48,946 nucleotides of DNA from Zelonia costaricensis (GCA_030849075.1 JASAOO010003374.1:1-48946); one strand, 5' to 3'. Shown: positions 37,678 through 47,393, numbered from the stretch's first letter. The notes: generated by a model not told the origin, from the letters alone. Numbers and translations are program-made.

Positions 37678-37693
37678 ACACACACACACACAC
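37678..37693. repeat. (CA)n microsatellite
   Basis: A short CA run about 145 nt upstream of the methyltransferase start codon. Confidence 0.9.
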
Positions 37694-37784
37694 GACGTAG
37701 CATCATCATACCGTATCCACACGTGTCATAGCTTACATAGACTGAGTCCATCGCACCCCGCACACCCACGCCTCCCTCGCCTGC

Positions 37785-37827
37785 CTCCCTTCTCATTTAC
37801 GAACTCTTCGCGGCTTCTCCGTACCAG
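37785..37827 (+). promoter_or_regulatory. Predicted trans-splice acceptor for the methyltransferase gene
   Basis: A pyrimidine-rich stretch (cctcccttctcatttacg) ends in gtaccag with the AG at 37826-37827, giving a leader of only 8 nt. AGs at 37699-37700 and 37739-37740 are alternatives with longer ATG-free leaders. Confidence 0.4.
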
Positions 37828-37835
37828 ACGTGACC

Positions 37836-39458
37836 ATGTCGAGTGCCAGTGCTGCCACCACAGCTGCCGCCGTGTCGCGCAGCACCTTCAATGCGGCCCA
37901 TGTAAAGGGGGAGTACAACCAGTATTGGTACTCCAAGAACACCATCACGCACCTCGTCCGCGAGGTGTGTCACCACGCGACGGCGTGTGCCTTCCTGTCC
38001 ACCCCGTCGCTGTTCTTTGCGCTGGACGCGCGCCGCGGCGATGAGACGGCGGAGCAGGAGGCGCGGCTGTCGCAGCTCCGCCAGAGCAGCCGCGTCTTCG
38101 AGTACGACGCGCAGTGGGCCAGCGATCCGTGCTACGTGCACTACGACTTCCATCAGCCCGAGAAGGTGCCCATCCAGTACATGGCTGCCTTCGACTACGT
38201 CGTGGCCGATCCGCCGTTCATCACGGCGGATGTGTGGACCCAGTACGTGGCGACGGCGAAGCTGCTGCTGAAGGAGGGCGGCAAGCTGCTCTTCACGACC
38301 GTGCTGGAGAACCACACAATGCTGGAGAACCTGCTGGACCGCCCCCTCTTCATCGCGGCCTTCCACCCCCTTGTCGAGCACCTCACGTACCAGTACGTGT
38401 GCTTCCTCTCGTATGAGCCGACGTGCCTCGCGCAGCCGAACGCGGAGCTGCCGGACGTGGACGCGAAGATGCTGGCGGCGATTCGCATGGCCAACGACCT
38501 GCGCTCCTCGGAGAAGGAGTTCGCGCTGCAGATGGCGCAGCGCAAGCGCGAGGGCGAGGCGCGGCTGCCCACCACCGCCTTCGAGCGCGACAACGAGCTC
38601 GCGCAGAACCCGGAGCTGAAGCAGCGGGCCGAGGCGGAGCGGCAGAACGTTGACTGGAACACCATTCCGATCGAGAAGATGGAGTGGGGCTACATCCCGG
38701 ATGGGCTCACGATGTACCCCAACGGCAACGCGCCGCCTCCCGAGGTCGAGGCGGGTAGCGGCGGCGGCGCCCTCAGCAACGGCACAGAAAGCGCAGGGGC
38801 CTCGTCGGCGCCGGCGGCGGACGGTGCGGCGCAGGAGAGCTTCGGTCCTGCGTACGACGCCTGCCTTCGCCTCCGCACCAACCTGGACGCCTTCAAGAGC
38901 GCCATCGACGCGATGCAGCGGCACATGGACGCGCAGATGAAACTGCGCCACCAGCGGGTGAAGCTGAACAAGGAGCTGACGGCGCTGAAGGAGGGTGCGG
39001 GTGGGGATGCTGGTGCCGCAGCGACGGCGTCCTCCGTGGAGGCGCAGGTGGCGGAGCTCAGCGCAGCAGTTGAGGCCAACGAGCAGGAGCGGGCGGCGCG
39101 ACTCGCGGAGATGGCGCAGCTCGCGGCGCAGATCGCGCGCGAGGAGGGCGACGTGGCTGCGCTGACCTCTTCCTCATCTGCGCCAGCTCCTCCATCCACT
39201 GTGGTGGAGTCCACCGCAGAGAGCCCGTCCGCGACGTCTGCCGCCGCTGCGCCCCTTCCAACGCCGCCACCGCCGCACGTGCCGTACGCGGCGGCCATGG
39301 CGGAGTGCATCGCCGCGTACCGCACCGTGGAGGCGAAAAAGGCGCCGCTGCAGGAACTCGCCGCGGACGCCACGCGGCGGTTCAAGTTCCCGGTCTTTGC
39401 GCGCATGAAGGAGCTGCTGCAGCGCATGAAGGAGCTGAAGCAGCAGCAGCAGCAGTGA
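37836..39458 (+). CDS. EFM5/EEF1AKMT1-type protein lysine methyltransferase with long C-terminal extension
   Basis: The protein has 540 residues. Residues about 25-200 match the family once called N6AMT2: an N-terminal YNQYWYSKNTITHLVREV block, a strand with FFALDARRGD, FEYDAQW, and the catalytic D-P-P-F at 125-128 in DYVVADPPFI, then LLKEGGKLLFTT. Family enzymes use S-adenosylmethionine to methylate a lysine of translation factor eEF1A (Lys79 in yeast and human). The human enzyme is about 214 residues. Here about 330 residues follow: a helical block with ELAQNPELKQRAEAERQ, the motif MEWGYIPDGLTMYPNG, a linker, and charged coiled coils to a C-terminal MKELKQQQQQ. The extension may be a docking or dimerisation element. 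Start: first ATG after the splice region. Family call is strong; substrate is inferred. Confidence 0.85.
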   Translation: MSSASAATTAAAVSRSTFNAAHVKGEYNQYWYSKNTITHLVREVCHHATACAFLSTPSLFFALDARRGDETAEQEARLSQLRQSSRVFEYDAQWASDPCYVHYDFHQPEKVPIQYMAAFDYVVADPPFITADVWTQYVATAKLLLKEGGKLLFTTVLENHTMLENLLDRPLFIAAFHPLVEHLTYQYVCFLSYEPTCLAQPNAELPDVDAKMLAAIRMANDLRSSEKEFALQMAQRKREGEARLPTTAFERDNELAQNPELKQRAEAERQNVDWNTIPIEKMEWGYIPDGLTMYPNGNAPPPEVEAGSGGGALSNGTESAGASSAPAADGAAQESFGPAYDACLRLRTNLDAFKSAIDAMQRHMDAQMKLRHQRVKLNKELTALKEGAGGDAGAAATASSVEAQVAELSAAVEANEQERAARLAEMAQLAAQIAREEGDVAALTSSSSAPAPPSTVVESTAESPSATSAAAAPLPTPPPPHVPYAAAMAECIAAYRTVEAKKAPLQELAADATRRFKFPVFARMKELLQRMKELKQQQQQ

Positions 39459-39748
39459 CGACCCAGATAGACGTCAGAAGGCGGACGACAGAGAGCATTG
39501 GGTGCCAGCGGCAGCGAACCATGCCTCCTCGCGTACGTGGATGTGTGCGTGTGCGTTTGAACGTGGCGACACATAGCTTTCCTGTTTGCGCACGCATGTC
39601 TTGTGCAGGGCGTGTGCCGGAGCTGGAGTATGGCGTCTTGTCCGTGCCAATCGTGTGCCCGATCCTTCCCATCGCCTCGCGACCTCATCTAGTGTCCCCA
39701 GAGGGCATGGGAGCGAGGAAGCAGAAGAAGGGTGGGAGAGGGTGGGGC

Positions 39749-39777
39749 ACACATACACACACACACACACACACAAA
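39749..39777. repeat. (CA)n microsatellite
   Basis: A CA run with one extra A, about 290 nt after the methyltransferase stop codon. Confidence 0.9.
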
Positions 39778-40284
39778 CACACACACGCTCACAAGTGCAG
39801 ACGTCGCCGTGTTCCTTGTTGCCTCTCGTGCTGGCGACGCCATCTGCCGCGTTCCTCCCCCTTTTTTGTCCTCCACTCTCGCGCACTGCGAAGTCTTAAA
39901 AAAAAAAAGAGCGAGCAGCCTTGCAGAGAAGGCAAAACGTGAATGCGGATGGGCGGTGAGGCGGGGGGCGGGGGGTTCGGAGGAGGGAGCTGTTGCTCGC
40001 TCTCGCTCTCTCTCTCTGTGAGCAGGTGCGCTGTACGGAGACGGTGCTGCGTGCCCAGTGATGGAGAGGCACCGAGTTGCACTCCCCCCCTCCTCCCCAC
40101 TACCCCCTTTCCTCCGCGCCGCCGTGTCACACTTCGCCTCTCTCGCCTTTGCCGTGGTGAACGGGAAAACCACGATGTCGCCGCCCGTACTCGCTGCACG
40201 CCGTACCGCTGCCGTGGTGCCGCCATCCCGGTCTTTGCACTCCTCCACCTGCCCACGCAACGCCCCTTCCCACAAACACACGCA

Positions 40285-40285
40285 A

Positions 40286-40310
<25 letters not shown>
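40285..40310. repeat. (CA)n microsatellite
   Basis: A CA run of about 26 nt with CA-rich imperfect flanks. Confidence 0.92.
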
Positions 40311-40317
<7 letters not shown>

Positions 40318-40579
40318 ACTTTCAGCAGTCCCACGCACGACGCACCGCGTATCGCCTACCTCCTCCTCCACCCCCCTTCACACCCTGCCCATTCCCTTAT
40401 CAGTCAGTCGTCTCGTTATTTCTCCCTTCCCTCAACTCGCCCATCTTTCCCACACCACCTTGCCACACGCCCCCACTAGACGCGTGTCATCCCTTGACAG
40501 CACCCCAACCACCTCTCTTCTCGTGGCCTTCCTCTCCTGCCACCCCTTCTTGTTCTCTTCAGCCCACCCATCTACACAT

Positions 40580-40604
40580 CCACACACACACACACACACA
40601 CACA
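40580..40604. repeat. (CA)n microsatellite
   Basis: A CA run of about 25 nt in C-rich non-coding DNA. Confidence 0.92.
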
Positions 40605-40871
40605 TACGTGCGTAGTGCTCTCTCTTCTGGCTGCATCCCCCCTCCCCATCCCCCCTCCTCCTCCTCCTCCTCTCACACGCTTCACCAGTCGGTGTGCGGC
40701 TTCCAGAACGCCGCTGACGCACAGCTGCCCGCAGAGAGGGGGTGACAAGAGAAATCGAACGAGGGTGCAATAAAGCAGTGCGACGAAGACAGCGACGCCA
40801 CAACACAGGAAAAACGAAAGGAAACTTAGAAGACGAGGCAACGTAGGCGAGCGACACGCAGAACGCTCTTT

Positions 40872-40891
40872 CACACACACACACACACACA
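40872..40891. repeat. (CA)n microsatellite
   Basis: A CA run of about 20 nt between the methyltransferase and nibrin-like genes. Confidence 0.92.
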
Positions 40892-40998
40892 ACGCCCGGC
40901 ACACGTGCTGATATCGTACTCCGGGAAAACGCAAAAAAAAGAACCAGGCCCTCCTCCCTCTCCTTTCTTTCTCTTCCTTCCTTTCTTGTTTTCCGATC

Positions 40999-41021
40999 AG
41001 ACGGCGCGCNAGACGGCGCGC
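40999..41021. repeat. 11-nt direct duplication flanking a single N
   Basis: The word agacggcgcgc occurs at 40999-41009 and again at 41011-41021, with an N at 41010 between. This is the third such arrangement in the window and suggests an unmerged contig overlap. Confidence 0.8.
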
Positions 41022-41154
41022 CCTCCCCCCCCCCCCCAACCCCCGCTCCCTCCCATCCTACCCCTCCCCTCCCCACCCCTCCGGCTGGCTCCTTCTTCGT
41101 TTCCTCTCTCTCTCTCTCACCTCATTGTACCTACTTGTCTTGATTGTGTGTACG

Positions 41155-41182
41155 TGCGTGTGCGTGTGCGTGTGCGTGTGCG
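41155..41182. repeat. GTGTGC hexamer array
   Basis: Four to five tandem copies of a GTGTGC-type hexamer, an alternating purine-pyrimidine stretch, upstream of the nibrin-like gene. Confidence 0.85.
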
Positions 41183-41479
41183 CCTCGCTTTCGGTTGTGC
41201 GCTACGCCCGGCGCCTTCACGACCTCTGCCATCGCCACCACCCACACCTCCTCGACCTCCTCCCCCCGCTCCTGCTGCTGCTGCTGCTGCTGCAACGTGC
41301 TCCTCCTCCTCCCCCCTCCTCCCACGCAGCCTCTCTCCCATCTTTCCGCGTCGAGCTTTTATTTCTCCGCCTTCTCCCTTCCTTTCTCTACGCTCACCTC
41401 CTTCATTCGTTGTGTGCACTGCCTTCATTCTGCGTTCCGCGACATCGCGCCCGACGTGAGAGTCGCACTGTGTTGACGG

Positions 41480-41523
41480 CGCGCTTCTCTAATCTTCTTG
41501 GCCTCCCCACTACCATCCGCCAG
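41480..41523 (+). promoter_or_regulatory. Predicted trans-splice acceptor for the nibrin-like gene
   Basis: A pyrimidine-rich tract (gcttctctaatcttcttgg and following) leads to ccgccag with the AG at 41522-41523, and a ctaat word sits in the tract. The leader of about 177 nt includes a CA tract and no ATG. Confidence 0.55.
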
Positions 41524-41585
41524 CCGCAGCGTAGCTCCATTTGCACGCACCGTCTTCCTCGCTGTTAGACTCAAATACGTCGAGC

Positions 41586-41610
41586 CACACACACACACAC
41601 ACACACACAC
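41586..41610. repeat. (CA)n microsatellite in the putative 5' leader
   Basis: A CA run of about 25 nt, 90 nt upstream of the nibrin-like start codon. Confidence 0.93.
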
Positions 41611-41700
41611 GGTTGTGTGGATCTCATCCGAGGGGAAGCTTTAGTCCTCGCCAGAACGGGTGTTAACACAAGAGCGCTGTGGATCCCCTGCGCTGCCATC

Positions 41701-44700
41701 ATGTACGCCTTCGAGCTCTCCACAGCCTCGCCGTGCCGGTCGGCGCCGTACTACTCGATGGTGATACGCAATCCATACGTTCTCGGCTTCCACGCAGGCG
41801 CCGACATCACCCTCGCCTACGAGGGCATCTCCGCCGAGCACCTCTGCTTCACCGTGCTCCACGCCGCGGAGGCGGCCCGCGAGATGGCCGCCGCGCGGCG
41901 TGCTGCGGCGGCTGCGGAGCGCGGGGACGGAGAGATGATGCTGGACTACGACGAGGAGGAGGACAACGCCGTGGCGGCGGACAGCAACAAGCTCGTCGTG
42001 CGCGTGACGGCGCTGCCGACGAAGGGGGAGTCGGAGGTGCGCATCGGCGATGTGCAGCTGGAGGCGGGTGACTCGGCCATCGTGGAGGACGGCGACGTGC
42101 TGTACCTGGGCGACGGCGTGTGCGGCACGCTCCGCTACCGGCCGCTGATGGTGGGGATCGAGAGCGGCGCGTACCCCGAGGACTACGTGAGCGACCTGCG
42201 TCGCATGTTCGGGCAGCTCGGCGCCACGCTGGTGGAGGAGCCGATGCCGGCGCACGAGGCCCCGGCCACCCCGGTCGGCCAGCTCTACTGCGTCGCCGAG
42301 TTGAATGACAGCACGAGCTGCCTGGCCGCCCTCTCCTACGGCTACTCCATCGTGCAGCCAACCTACGTATTCGAGTGGTTCGCCGCGGTGGCCAAGAACG
42401 CCGCCGCGCCGCTGAGCACGCTGCCGGCGCCCTCGCGCTTCGAGGTGCCCGTGCGGTGCACGACTCGGGCCACCTCTACGACGTATCTCCGCCCCGAGTC
42501 CGACACGTGCCCCTTCTCCCTCTTCCCCATCCCGTCCACCGCCATGACGAACCGGTCGCGCGCCGAGCTGTTCGCCAACCGCGTGTTCTTCTTTTTCACG
42601 GATGCGGCGGCGACGCGGTATTGGCGCGCGGTCGAGGACTGCGGGGGTGCCGTGTACGGCCCCGGCGATGTCGAGGCGGCGCGTGAGGCGATCCACATGC
42701 TCGTGGAAGCGCAGCGCGAGGCGGGCATGCCGTCGGACCGGCTGCCGAACAACTTCTATATTGTCATCGACAACACGTCGGAGGCGGTGCTGCTCAACTC
42801 GGGGCTCGAAGCGGCCTCGCCGGAGCTGATGGCCTTCATGGAGGAGGCCTGCGCCAACTCGGGCGCCACCCACCTCCCCGTCATGGGCGACCACACCCTC
42901 TTCACAGCGCTCCTCACCAACAAGTTCTACGAGGAGGCCGTCCCGCTGGAGCCGGCGGCGCCAAACGGCCTGTACGACCCTGCCGACGCCTTCCAGGTGC
43001 CGCCGCTGCCCATCGCACCAGACACGATGGCGGCCGACAGCGCGCCGGCACCGATCAGCGCCCGTGGCGGTGCCTCCTCGGCTGCCGGGTACGCGAGCGC
43101 GCGCGGGGCGCCGACGACGGCGCGGTCGATGTCGCGCGCGGCGGAGCGCCGGGCGAGTCTGCTGCCGCGCTCCTCAGCGCGCACGCCGTCGCGGAGTCAG
43201 ATGCGCTCCTTCAGCCGCCAGCGCGCCCGCTCCATCTCCGCGCAGCCGCCGGCGGGGCAGGGCCGCGACGTGTCGCCCTTCGACGGCAACGACTACCGCG
43301 CCGCATTCTCCGCCTCCCTCGCGTCGGTCCGCCACGGACGCCGTCGCCTCGTCCCCTCCGTTGTGGAGGGCGAGATGCGCAGCTTTGCGGAGGACTTCGA
43401 CGTGCTGCGCGTCCGCATCTACGCGTTCCTCGTGCGTGAGGAGCCGAAGCTGGACACGGCCATCGCGACGTACCACCGAAACCTCTTCCTCGACACGGAC
43501 ACGATGGAGTACGCGCTGGAGGTGAAGGCGCAGGCGGTCGACTTCATGGAGCGCGCCGACGACCTGCTGGCCGACCCGGCCTGCCAGGGCGCCTACACCG
43601 AGTCCCTCCGCCGCTTCTGGCGGGACTGCAGCGACATGGACGCCAAGGCGCAGCACCTCCTGCACGGTTGGGACCGCAGCATGCCGGCCGCCCTCCTGCC
43701 CCGCCGCCACCGCTCGCGCCGCGCCAGCAGCGCCGCGGGCAGCCGCCGCGCGGCCTCGTCCCGCGGCCACACCCCACGCGGGGCGGCTCTCAACGGGAAC
43801 TCGCAGCCGCAGCAGCCGCAGTCGCCGGAGAACGGCGCGCACGACGCGGCGCACGCTGCGATGGCGGCGGTGCTGTCGCCAGCCCCGCTGCCGCGCGACA
43901 GCGACGGTGCGCGGGAGCACCGCGAGCTGTACACGAGCACGGACGCGACGCGGCGGCTGGCGGAGGCGGATCAGCTGGAGGAGCACCCGCTGAGCGCGCA
44001 GGAGCTCGAGGCGGCCATGGGACGTGCCGCGGCCTCGTCCGCCACGACCCCGCGCGCCCCGTCCGCCGCCACGCGCATGTCGCACCGCCGCTCGTACTCG
44101 CCCTCGCAGACGCGCCACCCCGTCACCCGCGCGATGCCGCCGCCGGTGCCGATCGCGCAGCGGCCGCCGTGGGTGAATGTGTGGAGCGAGGAGGAGGCCA
44201 ATGAGCGGGCATCGCAGGCACCGTCGTCGTCGCACAACCAGCAGCCGCCGCAGCAGTCTGCGGGCTCCAAGAAGAAGAAGCAGCAGCCGAAGGCCGCCGA
44301 GCCGGCGCCGACGCCGGAGCCGGTGCAGGAGGCCGCCCCTGCCCAACCCGCGCACCCCACCCCACGTCGGCGGGGCCCGGCTGCGCTGCCGGACATTGCC
44401 ACGGACTCTCCCAAGATGATTCGCGCGCGCTCTGCCGGCCGCGCGAGCAGCACGAGCCGCACCCACCGCACCGCCGCGGCGCTGCAGGACCCCGAGCAGC
44501 AGCAGCAGCAGGACTCTGCGGCACCGCTGACCTACGACGATCTCGGCCCCGCGATCGAGTTCAACGAGGAGGGCGAGGACTCGGCCGCGCATATCGCGAC
44601 GGAGGTGGCGGCGCTGGAGACGCCAAAGCTCGAGCTGGTGGAGGAGGAGCACGAGGATGGGGAGGGCAGCCAGATGCGCATCGCCCCCGCCCCCGTGCCG

Positions 44701-44958
44701 GAGCCGGCGCCATCAAAGAAGAAGACACGCACCGCCGCGGCGAAGCAGCGCAGCCCCTCCGCGTCTGCGACGAAGCGCAGTGCCGCTGCCAACCACCACA
44801 ACGGCAACGGCGCCGCTGCGGCCTCGTCCACCACGCGCCGGGTGGCGCCGGCCAGCAATGGCAAGACGAACGGGAATTCTGCCGCGGCGCCGGCGTCCGA
44901 CAGCAGCCGCCCGCTCCGTTTGGGCAAGGCGGCCGCCAGTAACGGGCACAGTCACTAG
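41701..44958 (+). CDS. NBS1: Nibrin-like FHA-BRCT-BRCT protein (candidate NBS1 of the MRE11-RAD50-NBS1 complex)
   Basis: The protein has 1085 residues. Residues about 10-150 look like an FHA domain: NPYVLGF, then ISAEHL, then GDSAIVEDGDVLYLGDG and LRYRPL, split by an Ala/acidic insert (DYDEEED). BRCT1 spans about 160-235 and ends with SIVQPTYVFEWFAAV, which lines up with the human nibrin PIVKPEYFTEFLKAV region. BRCT2 starts about 289 with ELFANRVFFFFTD, matching the nibrin second BRCT, and runs to about 415. The FHA and BRCTs directly abut, as in nibrin. NBS1 links MRE11-RAD50 to broken DNA and to ATM signalling in the nucleus. A Ser/Arg-rich linker, a helical block at about 545-665 not known from nibrin, and a basic disordered tail with a KKKK cluster follow. 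No clear MRE11- or ATM-binding motif was seen. Start: first ATG in the frame. Confidence 0.75.
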   Translation: MYAFELSTASPCRSAPYYSMVIRNPYVLGFHAGADITLAYEGISAEHLCFTVLHAAEAAREMAAARRAAAAAERGDGEMMLDYDEEEDNAVAADSNKLVVRVTALPTKGESEVRIGDVQLEAGDSAIVEDGDVLYLGDGVCGTLRYRPLMVGIESGAYPEDYVSDLRRMFGQLGATLVEEPMPAHEAPATPVGQLYCVAELNDSTSCLAALSYGYSIVQPTYVFEWFAAVAKNAAAPLSTLPAPSRFEVPVRCTTRATSTTYLRPESDTCPFSLFPIPSTAMTNRSRAELFANRVFFFFTDAAATRYWRAVEDCGGAVYGPGDVEAAREAIHMLVEAQREAGMPSDRLPNNFYIVIDNTSEAVLLNSGLEAASPELMAFMEEACANSGATHLPVMGDHTLFTALLTNKFYEEAVPLEPAAPNGLYDPADAFQVPPLPIAPDTMAADSAPAPISARGGASSAAGYASARGAPTTARSMSRAAERRASLLPRSSARTPSRSQMRSFSRQRARSISAQPPAGQGRDVSPFDGNDYRAAFSASLASVRHGRRRLVPSVVEGEMRSFAEDFDVLRVRIYAFLVREEPKLDTAIATYHRNLFLDTDTMEYALEVKAQAVDFMERADDLLADPACQGAYTESLRRFWRDCSDMDAKAQHLLHGWDRSMPAALLPRRHRSRRASSAAGSRRAASSRGHTPRGAALNGNSQPQQPQSPENGAHDAAHAAMAAVLSPAPLPRDSDGAREHRELYTSTDATRRLAEADQLEEHPLSAQELEAAMGRAAASSATTPRAPSAATRMSHRRSYSPSQTRHPVTRAMPPPVPIAQRPPWVNVWSEEEANERASQAPSSSHNQQPPQQSAGSKKKKQQPKAAEPAPTPEPVQEAAPAQPAHPTPRRRGPAALPDIATDSPKMIRARSAGRASSTSRTHRTAAALQDPEQQQQQDSAAPLTYDDLGPAIEFNEEGEDSAAHIATEVAALETPKLELVEEEHEDGEGSQMRIAPAPVPEPAPSKKKTRTAAAKQRSPSASATKRSAAANHHNGNGAAAASSTTRRVAPASNGKTNGNSAAAPASDSSRPLRLGKAAASNGHSH

Positions 44959-45257
44959 AGAGCGGGAACACGCGAGAGCGCCGTCGAGTTGGACGCTGCG
45001 TGCGTTGCGCAACGTGAAGCAGTGTCGCAGTGCCTTGCATCCGCTATTTTGTTTTCCGTGTTTCTGTGTCCCCGTCTTGTGCAGCTTTCTCCGTTGTGTG
45101 AGTGGTGTGTGAGTGTGTGCCGCTGTGATTGGGTATTCCACACCTTTTCTTTGCGCGCGTGTGTGTGTGTCGTGCGACTTGATATGGTCTTTCCTTTTTT
45201 ACTTCATTTTTCTTTCTCCTGTCTTCTTCTTCATCGTCAATGACAGCGTGTATATAT

Positions 45258-45332
45258 CTATGTGTGTGTGGTTGCGTTTGTGTGTGCATGTGTGTGCGTA
45301 TGTGTTTGTGTTTGTGTGTTTGTGTTTGTGTG
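45258..45332. repeat. TG-rich imperfect microsatellite
   Basis: An extended TG-rich stretch broken by TTTG and CATG steps, about 300 nt after the nibrin-like stop codon. Confidence 0.88.
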
Positions 45333-46100
45333 CATGAACCTATGCCGCTTCTCCGCTTCTCTCTCTTTCTCTTCCTCTCCTTCCTTCGTCCCGCACGTCG
45401 TGCGCCGCAGCGTCGAGTAGCGCCGGCGTATTGCCGCGAGTCCTACGCACTCGTGCGTACGCGCGGGGAAAGGGAAGCGCCGAAGAGAAGGAGGAGGAGG
45501 AGTGGGTTGCAGTGCTCCTCGCTGCAGCGGCGCGGGGCCTGTGTCAGCGTATGCGTGTCTGTGTCTGGTGGTGCGCGTCGCGTTGCCCTTCTCCTCGGTG
45601 TTTCCTCGCCTCCCCGTGTGGCTTCTGTTTCTGCCCTGTCTCCTTCTCCCCCCCCCCTCCGCCTCTTCCTTCTTCTTCCGCCTACTGTCATCAGAAAGCG
45701 TCTCTTGTGCGGTGCTTGCTTTGCGTGTTTGTGTCTGTGGGTGCGCCGCGCCTTCTCCGTGGCAGATACCCCTGTCCCACGTGAAGACGCAGAGCTGTGT
45801 TGGAGTAAACTGATGTGTTGCTGTATTCTTCCGTGTCTCGTACACGTACATCGGGGCAGGGGACGTGATGTACCAGGTGCTGCTCTGTGAGTTTGCTCTC
45901 TAAGTAGCCACCCTCGCTCCCGTTGAACCCGAACGAAGCCGTTCCCATTGTCGCAGGCGTGATTCGGTGTCTTGACTGACGTGAAGGGTCGGGTGTCCGT
46001 GCGAGTGTGCGGGGGTCGCGCGACTTGCGAGAGTGCACCACGTCACTCAATCCCGAATGCGGAGCGAGAGTGGGGCTGAAGAGGGGCGCGGTGAGGGGGG

Positions 46101-46121
46101 TGGTGGTGGTGGTGGTGGTGG
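46101..46121. repeat. GGT trinucleotide array
   Basis: Seven tandem TGG/GGT units next to G runs. The G-rich strand could form a quadruplex. Confidence 0.85.
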
Positions 46122-46170
46122 GTAGGGGGACCGGCTGTTTGCTCATACGCGTGGGTGCTCGCTTGAGTGC

Positions 46171-46188
46171 GTGTGTGTGTGTGTGTGT
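46171..46188. repeat. (TG)n microsatellite
   Basis: A GT run of 18 nt in non-coding DNA. Confidence 0.9.
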
Positions 46189-47393
46189 AGCAGAGAGAAG
46201 CGGTGCGAGGCGCTCGAGTAAACCTGTCTTTCTCTTGGTCCCCCCCCTCCCCCCACCACTCCCCTCTCTCCCTCCTCCGTTACCCACCACCATCCGTCCC
46301 GGTGCATTTCTGTTCTTGTTCTTTCTTTCCTTTTTTGGTTGTTGTCTGGATGACGTTGTTGCTGATGCTTGCCGCTGGCATCTGTTTCGCTGTTTTCTTC
46401 ACCTAGAGAAAGCAAGGTGCACGAGTTGCTATCTGTATGTGTGAGTGTGTGTGTGTGTGGGGGGGGTGCTATACGTTCTGGTCAGTTTTCGAACGACCTA
46501 CCTTCTTCCTCTTCGATAAGAAACACAGCCAGCCACACACCCAGCCACCCCCCCCCCCCCCCACACACAACTCCCCGCTTCCCCCCCAAAAAAAAAAAGA
46601 CGCAACAAAAAGGCGTGCAAACTCGCTTTTTGGATTTCTTCGCTCCCTCCCTCCCTCCCCACCTCTCTCTCTCTCATTCCCTGACGTGTGCTCTGGGTCT
46701 TACTTTCTTCCTGCATCCCTCTCCTACCGCAACCCCCTTCCGCAACCCCCTTCTCCTCTTTCCTCGCCCTGTCTTCACCTGTACTGGACGCACTTGATGT
46801 GCTCTCACTCCCTGTTGGTGGCCGACTCAGACAGTGCCAAACACACCAGACGCTAGAACGAAAAAGAAGGAAAAAGATGAAATCAACGTGGAAGAGGACG
46901 AGTCAGGTCACATGAGCGGCCCCCCCCTTTGCACCCTCTCCCGGGGGTAGTGAGCCGTGAAGAAGTGGGGGAGGGGTGAGGGACCCCACAGAGGCCGGAA
47001 AGGCAAGGAGCGAAGCCCGCAACGCCGCATGCACGGAGGTGCACCTGACGTGTCCCGTTCATCCCTGCGCCCCCCCCCCCGACGGGACGCTGAGGTCCGC
47101 GGGCCGAGGGCGGTCGCGGCTGCGGCGTTGACACTGTGAGTTCCGACATGCGCCTGCTCCGTGACGGGTAGTGGACACGTGGCACCTTTCCGGAGCTGCC
47201 GCCGCGTCGACTCCCCCCCCCTCCCTCCGCCGTCGCTACCGTGACCATTTGAAGACGCTGGTGAAGTGCGCCCTCTTGTTTGCCCCCCTCCCCCCGTGCG
47301 CACCTCTGCGGCGCCCACATGCTTCGTTGCTTTCTTGCAGCGTCCCGTGCGTGTCACGCAAACCCAGAGTGCTCATGCCCTCTCCGACGGAAG

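Larger units (their letters stand above)
36119..37784. other. Intergenic region
   Basis: No gene is supported. TG tracts (36231-36249 and 36611-36633) lie on the 3' side of the upstream gene and a CA tract (37678-37693) lies near the next start. Between them are alternating G-rich and C-rich patches. It should hold a 3' UTR of up to about 1 kb and the processing signals. Confidence 0.65.
39459..41479. other. Long intergenic region with repeated CA tracts
   Basis: No gene is supported over more than 2 kb. It contains four CA tracts (a fifth lies at 41586-41610), an A11 run near 39898, a GTGTGC hexamer array, a CTG run near 41272-41293, and an N at 41010 flanked by an 11-nt duplication. Several pyrimidine tract plus AG arrangements occur. 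No frame resembles protein outside repeat-derived low complexity. Confidence 0.65.

Noticed and set aside
40285..40891. Regularly spaced CA tracts considered as a repeat array.
   Set aside because: Spacing is irregular and the tracts are simple dinucleotides, so this is neither CRISPR nor a satellite array.
43174..44652. A 492-codon minus-strand frame under the nibrin-like gene.
   Set aside because: It is antisense to the FHA-BRCT protein and has Leu/Arg/Gly-rich shadow composition with no recognisable domain.
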